Source: Gonatopus flavifemur (taxonomy: Eukaryota > Arthropoda > Insecta > Hymenoptera > Dryinidae). From it: DNA of 64,000 nt. A model generated the notes under the pieces. It saw nothing but the letters and a program-made list of their open reading frames with translations. It had not been told where the DNA came from and made no database searches. Below, in pieces: positions 22,850-35,900 of the stretch (position 1 is the first letter of the stretch; each line of letters opens with the position of its first letter). The DNA lies in the NCBI GenBank assembly GCA_018340375.1, contig JAFFJZ010000025.1, forward strand, positions 2,619,501 through 2,683,500, in the 5' to 3' direction. The position numbers and the translations under genes are program-made.

Positions 22850-23256
22850 ATTGCAAAATTTTATCAGCAACGTTATTATTATGAAGGTTTATATTTCAGT
22901 TTCATTTTTGAATGATTAGTGTAGAATAAAATATTCTGTTTTCGTTCTCAATACTCTTTATATCGATATGTATACATAATTATCTCCATAAATTTTCTTT
23001 TAATTCCACCGCCAACTTGCCCCATCTCGACCGCCAATTTGCCCCATCATAGGGGCAGATTGGCGGATATGTTGGGTTCTACTTCTTTCACTTATCGTAT
23101 GTCTGCTATTTTATTTCAGGTAACTAATTCTACGGTGATTTTTAGATGAAGGTTGAACCTTCGAAACTGGCAAATATTGAGTTCCTAACACGATTCCAAA
23201 TATGTAAAAAAAATTGGCAAAAGTTTTTACCGCCAACCTGCCCCAGTCTCCCCTAT

Positions 23257-24027
23257 TTGCATTCGAATACCATTCAAGTGTTCGGAAATACATTTGGAAC
23301 ATTTTCATGGCGATGGCCTACGATCACCTTTCTATCTGATTTGTATGATTATTCACTTGGAACTGAAGCAAAAAAATAATGTGCAACATCACTTTATATA
23401 TCATATTTTTCAATATCCGAATTTCACGTTAATATCTCAACGTTATGTCTGAACGATCTGAAATTTTGGAAAAAACACGTATTCTAAAAATCTGAATGAA
23501 TGCCTACAATGATTTCTATCAATGATAAAAATTTCACGCGGACAAATAGGTTGCTTTTGAACTGTGTGAAAAGTAAAATTGCTCTCAACCGGAATGAAAG
23601 CTCTCTCTTTAGGCAGTCTGCACGAAAATGATTTTTTGGTTCAAGTGGAGTTTTCACTGTTCAAGATCCACGAACCACGCATCATCTAATCTGACTGAAT
23701 GTATGAATTCGAAATTAGGGAAAATTTGTTTCAAAAATCATTTGAATCGTCTTTGTAATCACCTAGACATATATTGAATACGTATTCTCCTACCCTCCAA
23801 GTTTTAGAATATTCAAAAAACTCTGCTCAAAACAGTTCAAGTCAAACAGATGTGACTCTATCTATCTAAGATGCGTTATCTTTCTAGAAAATCACTCCAA
23901 AATAAGAATATCATTGAATACAAATGTCAAAAGTTTTGTGTTTAATTAAAATGATTAACTCGATATGTTCATATTGCAACATAAAAGAAAAACCTGCAAA
24001 ATAGTTACTGATGCGATATAATGGAAT
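23257..24027. other. No gene; probable 3' flank of the BEN-domain gene
   Basis: AT-rich sequence between the pogo element and the stop codon of the minus-strand BEN-domain gene. It probably includes that gene's 3' untranslated region. A short stretch at 23,560-23,660 resembles the hairpin MITE at 25,301-25,443. Confidence 0.4.
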
Positions 24028-26956
24028 TCAGCACTCGATCTCATAATTCGAAACGTCACTCCCGACATCATCAACTTCATCTTCATCTTCATCTTCATCT
24101 TCAACTTCAACTTCAACTTTATTGGCGACTGACGATGTGTTGATATTTCCAATATCTTTGGAAGGCCTGGGTGTGTTGACTTTTTCGGATCTTTGCGGTT
24201 TCTTACCATTCGAACATTTTGGACGTTTTGGACGGTTCAAATCAGAGATTTTTGAGTTAATGATTTGTCCAATTTTCCCCACCCACATATCCACAGTTAC
24301 TCCATCATAATTTTTTGATCTCAAATGATATCTGAATATATCTGAAAACAATACATCAAAAAGTAATTGATTATAGTAAGGAAATGGAGGATAAAGTGAA
24401 ACCCTCAAACATGATATAGGCGTTTTACAGGGTCACTAACATTATAGGGCCATCGGCGGTTCATTGTAATGCCATTGATCAGCGAAAAACTTTGAACAGG
24501 CATATATCAACCAAATTTTTTTTCTCAGTGATGTAAGGACATCAGGGTGATTCACAATTTTCAAGTTCCTACTTTGCTATCCATTGTTTTTTGCTGTTAC
24601 AGAAATGAGAAAGGTATGGAGCAGAAAAAGCTTTAGGGTTGTATCAAACATTTGAGTATTAAAAAAAATTTGTTCACGAGGAACACAAAATGGCGGTGCA
24701 CGAACTGTTCTATACTTGATCTCAGACTAAAAAAATGATATATAGTTACAACCAACTTTTGGTTGTTTTGACCAAATATTCAGTATAGTTAACTAAAATT
24801 CATCAACCGAACTGATTTGGTTGGGCATACAGGTATCAACAAAATCTCTCCCCTGTTGAAAATTCCCGGATGGGCTGGTGTCCCAAATTCGCATGCGTCG
24901 GGTTCCAGGCCTGGACCCACCCGGAACCAGCCAGGTTCTGTCTGGCACCGCTTAGGTTTCCGCCCGGGACCTGGCGGTCAAGATCGATGCCCGCTCGGAT
25001 CTCCGCCTGGCAGTTCCCGGGCGGGAACATGGCTGGTCCTGAGCGAGAACCTAAGCGGTTCTAGACAGGACCTGGCTGGTTCCGGGCGAGTCCCAACCGG
25101 GAACCTCGGTCAGCATGCGAATTTGGGACACTCCGAGAATTTCCAAGAGGGTTGTTTATGACAGCAAAAAATTTGTCACCTCAACCCAAAACCCAGTTAC
25201 CTGAACCAAAATTTGGGTATGATAGATGAATTCTTTGGTTGGGCATACATCAACGAAACTGTTTGGTCAGCACAACAAAACATCTTTCTCAGTATATGGA
25301 AGAGTAGAAATTCTACTCGAACGGAAAGATAGGTTCCCTTCTGACTGCCTAAAGAGTGAAATTACAGTCTATTGGAGTGAGAATTCACTCTTTAGGCTCG
25401 CAGAAGGAAAACCATCTTTCTGTTCGAGTGGAAATTTCACTCTTTTTAATTCAGAGACAGAGAGATGTAACTGTTATTCTTCATTGTATAGAGCGCGAAC
25501 AGTAAATTGAATTAAAATCCAACTCCCTCAACTCCTGACAGAAGTACAGGATGTTATTTCCTGTCGCACTTTTTTATTCCAAATTTTCCCACGGAGTTAT
25601 GAACAATCATCAATTTCCCCTTCCAGTGCCTATACACCTATTTATAAATAAGCAGATCTGAAGAACAAGATTATACGTTCCAAATTCTCTCAGAAAGACT
25701 CAATCTGTCCATTATCAGTTATGATTGAGAAATTCTAAATCGGTTTACGATATTCACGATACGATATTCACACCCCCGATATTTTTCGATATACTGGGTG
25801 TCCCAGAACTCGCGGACCGGATTTCAAAGACATATTCTGCAGCCCAAATGCAGTAATTTCCCGTTTGGACATTTTTTTTGGAGGCTTAGTTTTCGAGATA
25901 TGAGCATTTTTAGATTTTTTTTCAAATCCAAATCATCCAAAAGCACTGTATGGTACACACTTGAGCTCAACGCCATTCTCTAAGTTAGGAAACGGCAGAT
26001 TTCTGAAGAAAAAATGAACTATCGTATCATTGTTTGTTCCGGGGCTATAGAGATTTGGAATTTTTGAGCTTCTAGTCAATCAGAATTCAGCAACTTTGAA
26101 TCGCTATAGCTCCGTAACGAACAAAGATACGATAGCTCCAAAAAATGTCCAAACGGGAAATTCCTGCATCTGGGCTGCAGAATATGCCTGTGAAATCCGG
26201 TCCGCGAGTTCTAGGACACCCAGTATGTCCGAATATCGTATCGTATCGTGTGCAACCCTATCATGTTAATCCAGATCGATTTGGATGGGAGGGAGATAAC
26301 ATAAACCTCACTATTCCGAAATTAATTTATAAACAGTTCCTTTGGAGTTCGAAGAATTCATTATGAGTTCTCCAAAACTTTTTCTCAACTTCTGTGTTGT
26401 GTGAGTACACAACAATAATTCTTACATTTTTCTCTGGAAATTCTATTTCAATAAACGATCCAAACGTTCAAATTATCAATATATGAGCCTTCCGAAATAT
26501 TAAACTTGGGAAAAACCGAATACATCAATGAATTGAATAAATAATCAGTAAGAATACCTGCGATTGCTGAAAGTTTTAGGGGATCAAGTGCATCCTTTGG
26601 AATCTGATTTTGCGACGATTTTTTGACTCGATTACATCGTCTCCCTCCTACACAACTGTTTTTCAAAACTTCTGGGCCGAATACCGCTAATGCCATATTT
26701 TTTACGAACTTGCTGTTTGATGTGTTCGCGTTGAATACTGCGGCATCATATGCGATTTTTGACACCCAAATTCCTCGTCCAATATGAATCTATAGGATAT
26801 GCAACAAATATTTACATTTATAATTTCATCAAATCAGAATATTTACCAACAATTTTACAGAAATAAGTACCATACCATCAGTTTTTCTGATGAATCCTAC
26901 GGAAGGGGGATTATCTAATACATTTTCTTGAACTTTGTTCCTTGCCGCTTCTACAT
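24028..26956 (-). CDS. BEND5-like exons 6-8: BEN domain and acidic tail
   Basis: Exon 6 (26871-26956) leads into the BEN domain; choosing the second donor (ATG|GTACTT) keeps phase 0. Exon 7 (26558-26789) has the hallmark IHIGRGIWVSK, then KFVKNMALAVFGPEVLKNSC and LDPLKLSAIA, all typical of the N-terminal two thirds of a BEN domain. Exon 8 (24028-24341) completes it with DIFRYHLRSK and a final helix ending KISDLNRPKR, followed by a basic stretch and an acidic run from a GAA/GAT hexanucleotide repeat. BEN domains bind DNA and mediate protein contacts in chromatin regulators. Confidence 0.85.
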
Positions 26957-29900
26957 CTGCAATCGAGAAAATTCAATTAATTTCCTGAAAAAAAAGTAAT
27001 CTTCTTTTACTAGAGGTGGGGAAGAGACCCCTTCGTCCTTCATAACATATGGTTCATTGAATTCAATTAAAGTTCTTTATAAAATGGAACAAACTGAGCA
27101 CATAAAATGAATTATGACATGTATCAAAATATGTATTGAGCGTTGCATCGAGACTACACAGAGACTCACAAACGAGAGAATATCGACCATGTATCGTTAA
27201 GAATAATTCTAAATGGAGTTTGTGATGATGAATACTCTTTGCAAATCTTTTATGTCACTGAGAAGACAAAAGTGTATAATTTTGTCGAGAATCGGATGAG
27301 AGGTTTAACCAGTACGAAGAAAACCAGAATTCGATGTTGAATATTCTATTGTGTAGGATAATTGATGTCAGGATGCACGAATTGGGATAATTCTCACGCT
27401 AAAATGTTTGTTCCAATGAAGAGAACATAATCTTCTATGCGAATAAGAATTGGATATAAAATTCTCAACTCATGAGCATAATACTAATGAACTAAACATC
27501 GATCATGTATATTGTTGAGGATAATAAATTCGATGGAACTTGTCTTTAAATGTAATGTTGAATCCATTTCCCATGAAGAGTGTGAGGAATTTTTTTATAG
27601 TCATACTATGTTTGAAGTTTGACATATTTAAATCCATTTAAAGAATAAAAAATAAAACAAACCTTCGCTTTGTTCGAAGTAATTTATAACATGTCGTTGT
27701 AGTTCCATATTTAATTTTGTTGTTTCAGCCAGCATGTCTTGTAATTCTTTTTGTTTTTTTCTGAGAGAGGTGTTTTTTTGTTTTTCTACATCAAGTGCGT
27801 TTACAACTTTCTTGTGGGTTTCTTGCAACGACTTCAACCTTGATTTTAATCGATCAATTTCAATTGAACGTAAAGAGTTACCTGTCGCCTCATTTTTTGT
27901 TTCATCATCATTCGTATTAGATGAATTCTGCACTTTGAGAGTTTTTTGATTATTACTTTTAGCGCTATGATTCTTATCCTTGAAAAAAGCATAAAATTGT
28001 TTGACATAAATATAATTAACCGTGTAAATTGAAGAGCAGTGATACATTATTGAGTTAATTTGTGGCAATACTGTATGGGCAGCGGTAAGAAAAAATAAGA
28101 CAATCACGGTGGTTTTCATAATTTTCTTATTCAAATCAATAAATTGTAGCATCAATTTTTTTCCGTAAGGTACTGGAAGGAGTTATACGTTTCTATTGAA
28201 TTATTGAGCATTCGAAGAATATTCTAATCATTTATCAATCATTTAAATACCAGTGACCGGAATGTAAACGTTGCTACTAATGGATTCGTGTGATTGGAGG
28301 TATGAAAGGCCACATATTGCGTTTGCAGCTTTTTTGAATGTCTTTCATTATCAATTTTTTTTGTTTAAAATTGTCGTATTTTTTTACCGCAACCGATACA
28401 GTACTACGAGTTATCCAGTTCGACATTTTTGAGAATGGAAATAAACTTTCAACATCGAAATAAGTTACCATAATGTGAAAAATCGGCAGGGAATTACTTA
28501 CTTTTGCAGCCGTTTGCTGAATCTTTGGTTTTTTTCGAGGATTTCTTGATACAGAATCCTGTGATTCTACATTTTTTTCCGATTGTACACTTGCTGCTTT
28601 CGTACGATTTTCAGTTTCCGTACACTTTTCAGTTCCCGTACAATCTTCACTTTCCTGACAATTTTCAGTTTCCTTACAATTTTCAGTTTCCGTACAATTT
28701 TCTGATTCTATCAAATCCATGGAATTCTGCATTTCAAAATCCCCAGTTTTGTTTTCCTGTAATACGATGGGAATTACAAAAAGCCAATTTTATGGGCACT
28801 GTGAGGATTTGTTATGATGGTGGATGAAGTCATTCATGAGAATCGTACATTTATATTTTCAAAGAAGTGTCATGTCATGATTTGGAAAATTCATAATTAC
28901 GAAAAACTATGAAATTGAATTTCCGAGAGATTCAGAGACACTGGAATTGTAAAAAATTTCACCTTTAAACACCCCAGAGAGAATTAGAAAAATTCAAGGA
29001 GATTCAGAGAAATTCAAACAAATTCAAAGAGGATTGAATTGAGTTAAACGTCTAGTCCCAAATTCCACAGGGATTCAGACACACGGGCATTGGTGAAAAC
29101 TCTGCTTTGAGATTATCAGAGGAATGTAGAGAACTGTGAAGAGATTCATGGGAGTTCCAGGAAATTCGGAGATAAGTAAAGCGCATACATTTTTGGTCAA
29201 AAGTGTTAGTGGAATTTAGAAGATTTCACGTGGATCCAGAGGAAACAAATGAATCGTGAAAAATTATGCTTTGAAATTTGCGAACAGATTCAATAAGATT
29301 CAGATGAAGTTTCAAATCTCCAGACTGAATGATCGTCTCTCAACTTCCTTGAACTTCTTGAAGTTTCGAGAGATTTTGCTTTTCCGTGTTCAGAGCTTTT
29401 TTTGAATTTATCCGAATGTTCTCCGAATAGATTTGAATCCCTGCGAATGCCTAAAAAATTTATTTATATATGTTTCAGCTTTCTCCAAATTCATCTCAAT
29501 TCTTCTTCAAATGTTGCTAAATCCCTAGAAGTTTTTGAACCGGTGGTTAAACCAAGTTTTCAAAGTTGTTTTTCTCAGAGTCTTAGACTAGTTTATGAAT
29601 ATGTATCACTAAATCTTGCGAATCCCTAGGAATTTTATTTCCTTATAACTCCAATTTCAATTGAAATCATAAAGGTATTTTATTGAAACATCATCATTTC
29701 AATCTGATGAGTAATTTCAAGCCATACCTACACTGTAAGAAAAATTTGTCTTCAACTCCACAACAATACTATGAAGTTGTTTACATAAACATTTGATTGA
29801 ATTGTATACGAAATTTTGTATGAAATTTGATAATTTCATATTGAATTTTGTATGAAATTTAATAAAATGTTTATGTAAAAAACTTCATAATACTATTGTT

Positions 29901-32900
29901 AAGGTTAAGACAGATTTTTCTAACAGTGTAATAATTTGTGTAAAATTTGAATGACAGATGAGTCATGATTCAAAATCCTGGAACATCCTGGAGGAATTTC
30001 CAGGGGATATTTTTTGAATCTCCGTTTGACCGATCCAGAAAAAAATGAGAAAAATTCAGAGTCAGTCGGGTGAATTCAGGAGCAAACTTTGAAATTTCAA
30101 TACATTAGCTTGTGACGAATTCGGTTGAATTTGGAGCAAATCAATGAAATTTAGGGAGATTCGAGAGATAGCTTAGAAATTTGTATAAATGGAATTTGGA
30201 AGAATTGAGAGTGTTCCAAGGAGATTCGGAGGAATCCATAGAAGTTTAGACCACTTGAAAGAAAGCTTTGAAATCTAAATCCACGGGGTCTAAGAAAGAC
30301 AGGAACTTCCAGAAAGATTCCAAGGAATTCTGAAAGAAAGTTTTATACCTCCTTGAGAAGAACTTCTAGGGATTTGGAAAAATTCCAAAGTCAGAGAGGT
30401 TGAAACTTCACGACCATCTAACGAGCTTCCAACTTCCTCTGAATTACTTCGAATCTCTTAGGACAATTCCCCAAAACAATAAGGAATTCAGAGACTTTGA
30501 AATTCAGATTCAAAAAGATATCTTCACTAAGAGTGTCAGAGAAATTCAGGAAGAACCAATGTAATTCACAGAGAAGCTGATTGAGAAAAGTTACGTGTTC
30601 ATCTTTGAAAAAGGATTCAGTTCAGTTCAGTTCGTGCTCTATTATGTCCTAGGGCTAAGTCCTATAAAAAAAACCTCAAGGAATTTAGAGAGATTGAGAG
30701 AATTTCAGAAAAATTTTTGGAACTCAGTTTAAACGATTCAGAGAGAGTTACAAAAATTCATAGAGATTCAGACAAATTCAGAGAAATTAAAAAGATTTCA
30801 CAGGAAACTTTGGAATCTATACTTTTTACAGTGTAGCGCATTTTTCCCTCAACTATGTGTTTCAACTCAAGACTCTCAAAACTGAAAAACCACTGGGTGG
30901 ATTTCCATGAAATGTTCACACTTTATTAATAGCACTGGAAATTAGTGCTTAATTGAAAGATTTTCATTTTTGTTGTAAATTTCGAATTTCATCGACAATA
31001 AATCAACTCATTTGACTAATTGCTGATTTTTTGCTTTCAAATTCAAAAATCAACTATTGAGAGCCGCTATTTCGTTGATTTTTCTGTGTGCAATGTTGGA
31101 ATATCAGTGAATCTCGGTTTCCGAATATGTAATTTCTAATACGTAATGAATTAATACCATACCATTGATTGAGCTGCTACTACTGAATTTCCCATATATT
31201 CGGTAAGAAACAGATGTATTTTCCATCAGATTTCAAATCCATGAGCATCACTTCACTTTTTACCATATTTATGTCTGAAATGAAAAGTTCTTCATCTTCC
31301 TCAATTATTTTTTTTTGGTGATCCAAGTGTATTGTATCATATATTGGATTCGTATGTAGTTCTGATCCAATTATATAACATTTTCCTTCCACTAATGTGA
31401 AATGTTCAATTTTTATGATACGTTGGTCATTCAATAAGACAACGTTATTGTTCGTCTTCTTCGCTCTAGTGTATGCTGTACTGTGTAAAAGAATGTTCTT
31501 ATGAATGCATCGGTTGAAAACTTGTACAGCCACTGTTTCATCATGTAAAAATTCGCGAACTGCTTCAGTAATACTTGCTACTTGCAAGGGTGTATCCAAC
31601 AACACAGTGTAGTGATTTTCAGTCCTCACATAGTTATTCGCTGGAAGGGCCGTGGAAAATAGGCGTTGACAATACTCTTTGCAAGTATCACTTATTGATA
31701 TTTTAGTTAATAGAGAACGAAAGTGAATCTTTCGAAGCCATTTTGTAGCGATTTGGTGACCTATGTTATGTGGACCATTCACTAAACGTTTGCATAAATA
31801 TATACCATTTTCAAAATGGAATGTCGAAGTAGACCATAATGGGCCCGTTTTTTTCACAGAGTCAACAACGTGTAACAAAGAATGTACGTTAAATGTTGGA
31901 GCCCGATCGCCATATAAAATTTCACATTCCCCTGTAAACTTCAGTAAATCGTATTCACATTGTTCCAATTCTTCTTTTGTAATTTCATTTTTGAGTAAAA
32001 TGTATATACTTCGAGTGAAGAGCATGAATGAAAAATAAGCCCGATCATTTAAAATTCCATGTAGACAAACAGGGCTATAGAACAAACACCAGGAACGCCA
32101 CTCAGAAGCTTTCCATTTGCTTTTGTCCGTGAGTGCCCTTGGTAATCTATGTATTTCTTGGGGCACTTGGATAGATTCCAAACGGGCATTAATTTTTCTT
32201 TTATCTTGCGGACCTAGATAGAATTCACAGTCTTTGTCAGTCCACAAATCCCACAATTGTTTGGTCACTCCTAAGATATCACCGTGCATATACTCTACAG
32301 GATACCCCCATACAGTATCGAATAGAGGTAATCGTGAGGCTTCTGAGAATCCTTTCACTCTTTTAATCGGTTTTGAAACTTGAGCGTTTTTCATGTCCAT
32401 TAGGTTTTTATCGTGTGTCCGTAATTCATCTTCTTCTTTGGACAATGGATACCTCACTGAACCACACAAATATTTACCGCGAATGTAACACCAGCTACAC
32501 CCGTGATAACCATTAAATTGGAGATGGTTTTGGATAATGGGACGGGCGACCGAGTCGGCACAAGCGCAAAATGGTGTGAATCTGAAAACTATTTGTTGGT
32601 TTGTTTCATGGTGTATGAGAGTTACGCCACTTTCATTTAAATATGATGCTTGTTCAACGAATGATGAAATAATGCAGTTCATAAGGTCTGACGAAGGTTC
32701 CTTATTTGTGATGAAAACAGCTGCTAAAATAATATTCCTGAATCTGGTAGCTGGCGGTAGTTCATTAATTATCAACTGAATAGGCCAAAAGCTGTTTTTC
32801 GAACTCTTAAACACAGGGGCTCCATCAGTGTTGAAATTATACGTGAGTGTGCCACGAGATTTTTTTTGAATTGATTGATATAGAGAACTATCATACAAAT

Positions 32901-35900
32901 CGCACATGGTCGAATCATCTGCCTGTTTACTCCGAATATTGCGCAACTGTTTCAAAAGAGAGATTTGAATGTCTTTCTGATTCAATAATAGTTGGATTTG
33001 ATATTCAATATCAATTGAGAAATAATAATTTGTATTCTCGGATGTTAAGTTATACATTGTTTTACACTGATGACACATTTTTTTCGTTGCACCAATATTA
33101 TATTCCAATTTCACTGAAGAAATAGGGATATGGCAAGTTACGCAATAAAAGTGTAAGGTAATCTTATCCTTTGGAGGATCATAGACTTTCGACATTGTAT
33201 AATTACTGACATGCCACTTTTCAAATCTTGGGCCAGCCAACTTTCTTGTGAATTCAATAAGTGCTGAACGTCCAACGTGTGTGAGGTTTAATCGAATATT
33301 CAAAGCTGAAATCATCAAGATAACATCAGACACAGTTAGCTGAGCTTCAGAGAACATGATATAGTCACGTTCAATATCTTCGCAAGAAACGTTATCATCA
33401 TTGTTAATCGAATCCTCACTACTGTCCGATTCGAATAAATTATCACTATGAATATCAAATTCATCATCGCCACTATTATTTTCCTCTAGTTCTTCGTGAT
33501 CATTTGATTTTAGATCTTCATCGTTGCAAGGAAATGAATCCTCTTTTATTATCGGAATATTACGTGATTCATCATCATCCTCAATGTTCACATTGATGTG
33601 GTCTCGATGGGTTATAGGATTTTTTCCATCATCAGAACTTTTGTTTTGAGTCTTGGTGTGATCTTCTTCTACATTTCCTTCGGAATAATTTACATTGTTC
33701 TCTCCTTGATCAATCGATTCTTCGAAATTCGTACTACCTGAACAATTTTCAAGTCTTTCTACATATGAATCTTCCGAGGCAGTAGAATCTGATTCTTCTA
33801 AAAATCGATTTTGCAGTACTGTAACAAGTATTAGAGGATTCAATGGCTGATCATAGGATCAATATTGGTGTGAAAAAACATTGATTAATTTAGAGACATC
33901 ATTGCAATAAAATAATAATTGTCAACGTTTTTAGAAGGAAAATTTTTGCTAGTTTTGCAAACTGCATATAGCAGAGAACACCTCATTCTAACAGTACAGG
34001 AACAGTACTTCTGAATATGTTAAATGTCAATAAAATAACGCAAAAACATGACTACAATCCGAAAGTCAAAGCCTTCCTTTTAAACCTCAATCATGGAAAA
34101 ACTAGCAGTGAGTCGTGTAATAGATGCCTTGAGAAGTCCCAAACATTCAAAGAAGCTGATGAAATTGTTCACCAATTCTTTGCATTAATCAAGAGATTAA
34201 TACAAATGTCCAGGAATTACAAGGTGTCGAATGGTCAGGGAATTCCAAGGGAATCCATCAATCACAAATTGAGGTTGAATAGCACGGCCAATCAGATACA
34301 CGGGAAATTCCCTGACTCGACACTCTGGAATGATAATTCAGTGCATACATGAGATTAGACCATAATTCTATAATTGTGGGTCTTCATAATTTGGGTAGGG
34401 GAGAGTAGACTACGTTGAGACAGGTGTAGGCTAAGATAGTGGAAATTCTTTAAAAATGCTGAAAAAAATTTCCCACAAAATGTCTTATCGTATTGTATTG
34501 ATGGCTACATTTTCGTGTTGTACACACTGAGAGAAAAAATTTCTGGGAACAATAAAATAATTTAATTGAATAGTCGCAACAAAATATTTCATTGATTTAG
34601 ATAAACTTTCATTGGCTCAATAAAATATTCATTCAATCAAACAAATATTTAATACGCTATAAAATATTTCCCTAATGGGAAAAAATATTTAATTGGTACT
34701 ATAAAACTTTATTCAAATCAATAAGGTACTTTGTTAGGACTATTCAACTAAATATTTCATTGTTCTTGGAATTTTTCTCTCTCAGTGCAGTTAATTATTT
34801 TCCGGATTCAAAATGAAAGTCACTTTTGCGGTAACTGAAGTGAAATTCAACAGCTTCATTGTCAGTTAATTTATCAGATTTTATTTCCGTATTTTCATAA
34901 TGACAAAAATACCATTTTGTATCACATTTGATGCTGAAAAGAAATCCGTGAACCAAAAATTGGATTCATCAGCGTACGGTATGAGAAATGTTCATTTTCC
35001 ATTCGCATATAATGCGTCCACGTTGGGACAGCCGCATGATTCTTGTACGTAGGCACACAGGAAAAGTTTTTCAGCATTCTAGTTGTTTAAATTATGAAAC
35101 TAGATTGGACTGTCGTACGATTAAATATAAATTCCAACAACAAACCAAAGTTCTCATGGTTTTCTGAATATTTTACCTCACATAAGTTCATACTCTTCTG
35201 TTCATTCCACACACAGAATGGAAGGTTATTTAAGAGATCTATGAGCTATTGAATTTCTTCAATGAATGATAATAATTCGAACCCTTGAGTTCTACCAATG
35301 TTTTCAATGTGAACTCGCTACTGTCTCAACCTGTACTACTGTGGTCTAGGTTGAGAAACTTTCAATATCCAGATGAGATTTGCTAGTATTCGAAAAGTTC
35401 AGAAATCACGATTATTATTAGGATACCATTTTGTAGCTTAGGATTGGACCTATGAGAGAAATGCCGAGATATCAAATCAGCGAACTTCACGTGATTTTTC
35501 ATCTCACAATTGACGTGAAACAGGATCAACTGATTGGTGATTTTCCTTCATCAATTGCGTGATTTTAGATCACCAAACTACTTGATTTCAGATCTTTAAA
35601 TTCACGGTGAAAATATCAAAACATTCGAGATCCATGTTCTCCGATGCTGTGATGTTTCTTCACGCAGTTTGAGATAAAAAAATAACCCGACCACGAGATG
35701 CAAAAGCACGTGGGTTATGGTTTCGGCCAATTACACCCATTGGTTCATGTAAAACATGGTTCAATAAAGTGCAAAAGCACGTGAAGCTCATTCAATATTT
35801 TGGAATTCCTCTCAGTGTAGTGATTCAGAAAAAAATTTTTTTTTTCAAGTTTGTATTTTCATGAGTGAGGTACTAGATGGGTAAAGAGTTGTTAATAATA

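Larger units (their letters stand above)
20089..23253 (+). mobile_element. pogo/Tigger-like DNA transposon, complete ends, TA duplication
   Basis: The ends GGGGAGACTGGGGCAGGTTG and CAACCTGCCCCAGTCTCCCC are inverted copies, with TA directly outside both. Subterminal repeats of the same motif (ggggcacgttggcgggttt near 20,455-20,515; ccgccaacttgcccc near 23,010-23,060) line both sides, as expected for transposase binding sites. The interior carries one two-exon transposase gene with a single nonsense codon. Confidence 0.92.

Noticed and set aside
24060..24120. Acidic run in BEND5-like exon 8 as a specific functional motif
   Set aside because: It derives from a GAA/GAT hexanucleotide microsatellite; acidic tails are common but no specific role can be inferred.
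27979..28155. Signal-peptide-like N-terminus of the 175-codon frame at 27628-28155
   Set aside because: The acceptor ttttttcaag at 27,979 and the phase match with exon 4 show that only 27663-27978 is exon; the hydrophobic start is intronic.
31140..31190. Small exon MGNSVVAAQSM ending at donor ATG|GTATGG, overlapping the transposase stop
   Set aside because: It has a good donor and would join exon 4 in phase, but no acceptor or promoter evidence exists upstream in that frame; too short to support.
34017..34352. 111-codon ORF on the plus strand
   Set aside because: Its second half is a small hairpin (gtgtcgaatggtcagggaatt and its mirror); remainder has no recognisable feature.
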